From Flavobacterium sp. (GTDB taxonomy: Bacteria; Bacteroidota; Bacteroidia; Flavobacteriales; Flavobacteriaceae): 6,901 bases of DNA. Made by a program: the position numbers and the translations under genes. Of the stretch, positions 6,058 to 6,901 are shown piece after piece (positions within the stretch are counted from its first letter, which is position 1; every line of letters starts with the position of its first letter). Under the pieces are notes generated by a model. That model was not told the origin of the DNA. It saw nothing but the letters and a program-made list of their open reading frames with translations, and did not search any database. The stretch spans positions 1-6,901 of the forward strand of contig JASLHL010000342.1 in assembly GCA_030152225.1 (NCBI GenBank), read 5' to 3'.

Positions 6058-6901
6058 CTATTTTTTGTTTTGATCTTTCAAGCGTTGTTGTTCTTGTGCT
6101 TGTTCCATCATTTCTTGCATTTTACGCTGCCATTTTCCTTGCGGACGTTTCTTCGTTTTGTTTTCTTCGATCGTCGCTTTAATCTTTTCGTCTTTTACAA
6201 TGTGGTTTTTAATTACATACATAATACCAATTGTAATCGAGTTTGAGATGAAGTAGTACAACGATAAACCTGAAGCATAGTTATTAAAGAAGAATAACAT
6301 CATCAAGGGAGAGATATAGATCATCACTTTCATGATTTTGCTCATATCTGGCATTCCCTCTTGTGTCGGTTGTGCCATTTGTTGGTCTCCTGTTGTCATC
6401 TTCATATAGAAGAAGATCGCGATGGAAGCCAATAAGGGGAACAAACTCACGTGGTTTCCATAGAATGGAATGTTAAAAGGCAATTGCAATACCGAGTCAT
6501 AAGACGATAAGTCATCTGCCCATAAGAAGCTCTTTTGTCTTAAATCGAAAGACGATGGGAAGAACTGGAATAACGAATAGAAGATTGGAATCTGTAGTAA
6601 GGCAGGAATACAACCAGCCATTGGATTCACCCCAGCTTTCGAATACAATTTCATTGTTTCTTGCTGTTTCTTCATTGGGTCATTTTTGAACTTCTCGTTT
6701 AATTCGTTTACCTCTGGGCGAATCATTTTCATCTTCGCTTGAGAAACATAGGATTTATACGTCAACGGTGAAGTAAATAAACGCACTAGGATCGTTAAAA
6801 CAATAATTCCAATTCCGTAAGGTAAGAAGCTTGTCAATAAACTAAATACTGGAATAAATAGGAAACGGTTAATCCATCCAAAGATTCCCCATCCTAAAGG
6901 A
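6058..6901 (-). CDS. yidC: Membrane protein insertase YidC, C-terminal 280 residues
   Basis: YidC inserts and folds inner-membrane proteins, alone or with the Sec translocon. The visible part is the conserved 60-kDa inner membrane protein core. Numbering from the first complete codon at 6900: GWINRFLFIPVF leads into a membrane segment at about 14-41 that carries Arg40 (TILVRLFTSPL), the groove arginine of the family. The cytoplasmic hairpin spans about 45-90, followed by GVNPMAGCIPALLQIPIF (about 90-107) and further membrane segments near 152-167, 192-205 and 212-231. The tail (about 232-280) is rich in Lys, Arg and Gln and likely helical, as expected for ribosome contact. The frame is open to the window edge. 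A TTG at 6837 could be mistaken for a start, but the family motif continues upstream of it. The N-terminal periplasmic domain lies outside the window. The stop codon is followed by two terminators. Confidence 0.96.
   Translation of the reverse strand, partial: PLGWGIFGWINRFLFIPVFSLLTSFLPYGIGIIVLTILVRLFTSPLTYKSYVSQAKMKMIRPEVNELNEKFKNDPMKKQQETMKLYSKAGVNPMAGCIPALLQIPIFYSLFQFFPSSFDLRQKSFLWADDLSSYDSVLQLPFNIPFYGNHVSLFPLLASIAIFFYMKMTTGDQQMAQPTQEGMPDMSKIMKVMIYISPLMMLFFFNNYASGLSLYYFISNSITIGIMYVIKNHIVKDEKIKATIEENKTKKRPQGKWQRKMQEMMEQAQEQQRLKDQNKK

Noticed and set aside
5980..6246. Plus-strand frame of 88 codons preceded by AAAAGGAGG just before its ATG
   Set aside because: The Shine-Dalgarno-like sequence is the arm of a terminator hairpin and abuts the ATG with no spacing. 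The frame runs antisense through yidC and gives a low-complexity Phe/Leu protein.
6835..6837. TTG as the start codon of yidC
   Set aside because: The frame continues upstream to the window edge with family sequence (GWINRFLFIPVF), so the true start lies outside the window.

Overview
The window fits a member of the Bacteroidota, most likely Flavobacteriia. It is AT-rich. It encodes a YidC with the family core, a very large secreted protein made of fibronectin III, GEVED, CHU-type Ig-like and MBG domains, and intergenic regions with little Shine-Dalgarno signal. The genus cannot be fixed from the sequence alone.

All three supported genes lie on the minus strand, so transcription reads from high to low coordinates. 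At the right edge (6058-6901) is the C-terminal 280 residues of the membrane protein insertase YidC, its N-terminus lying outside the window. Two strong hairpins with T-runs follow it (6011-6042 and 5971-6005). Next comes an unusual segment of nested inverted repeats (5816-5937), then a 258-residue exported protein of unknown function (5000-5776) that ends in its own intrinsic terminator (4951-4983).

The intergenic stretch 4650-4999 holds that terminator, a tandem 11-bp direct repeat and a candidate Bacteroidota-type promoter element for the next gene. That gene fills the rest of the window (1-4649). It encodes at least 1,549 residues of a secreted, repeat-rich, adhesin-like protein and has no stop codon in the window. 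It has a signal peptide, an unassigned N-terminal domain, two Fn3 domains flanking a jelly-roll-like domain, a GEVED-like domain, two Ig-like domains, and then nine visible MBG repeats. The last six of these (one cut by the window edge) are nearly identical 225-bp units.

The three genes look like separate transcription units, given the terminators between them. YidC is housekeeping inner-membrane machinery. The other two are exported proteins, and nothing in the sequence shows a direct functional link between them. The most notable features are the homogenised MBG array, the structured segment at 5816-5937 and the direct repeats upstream of the giant gene. No defence system, mobile element, CRISPR array, tRNA or rRNA was seen.
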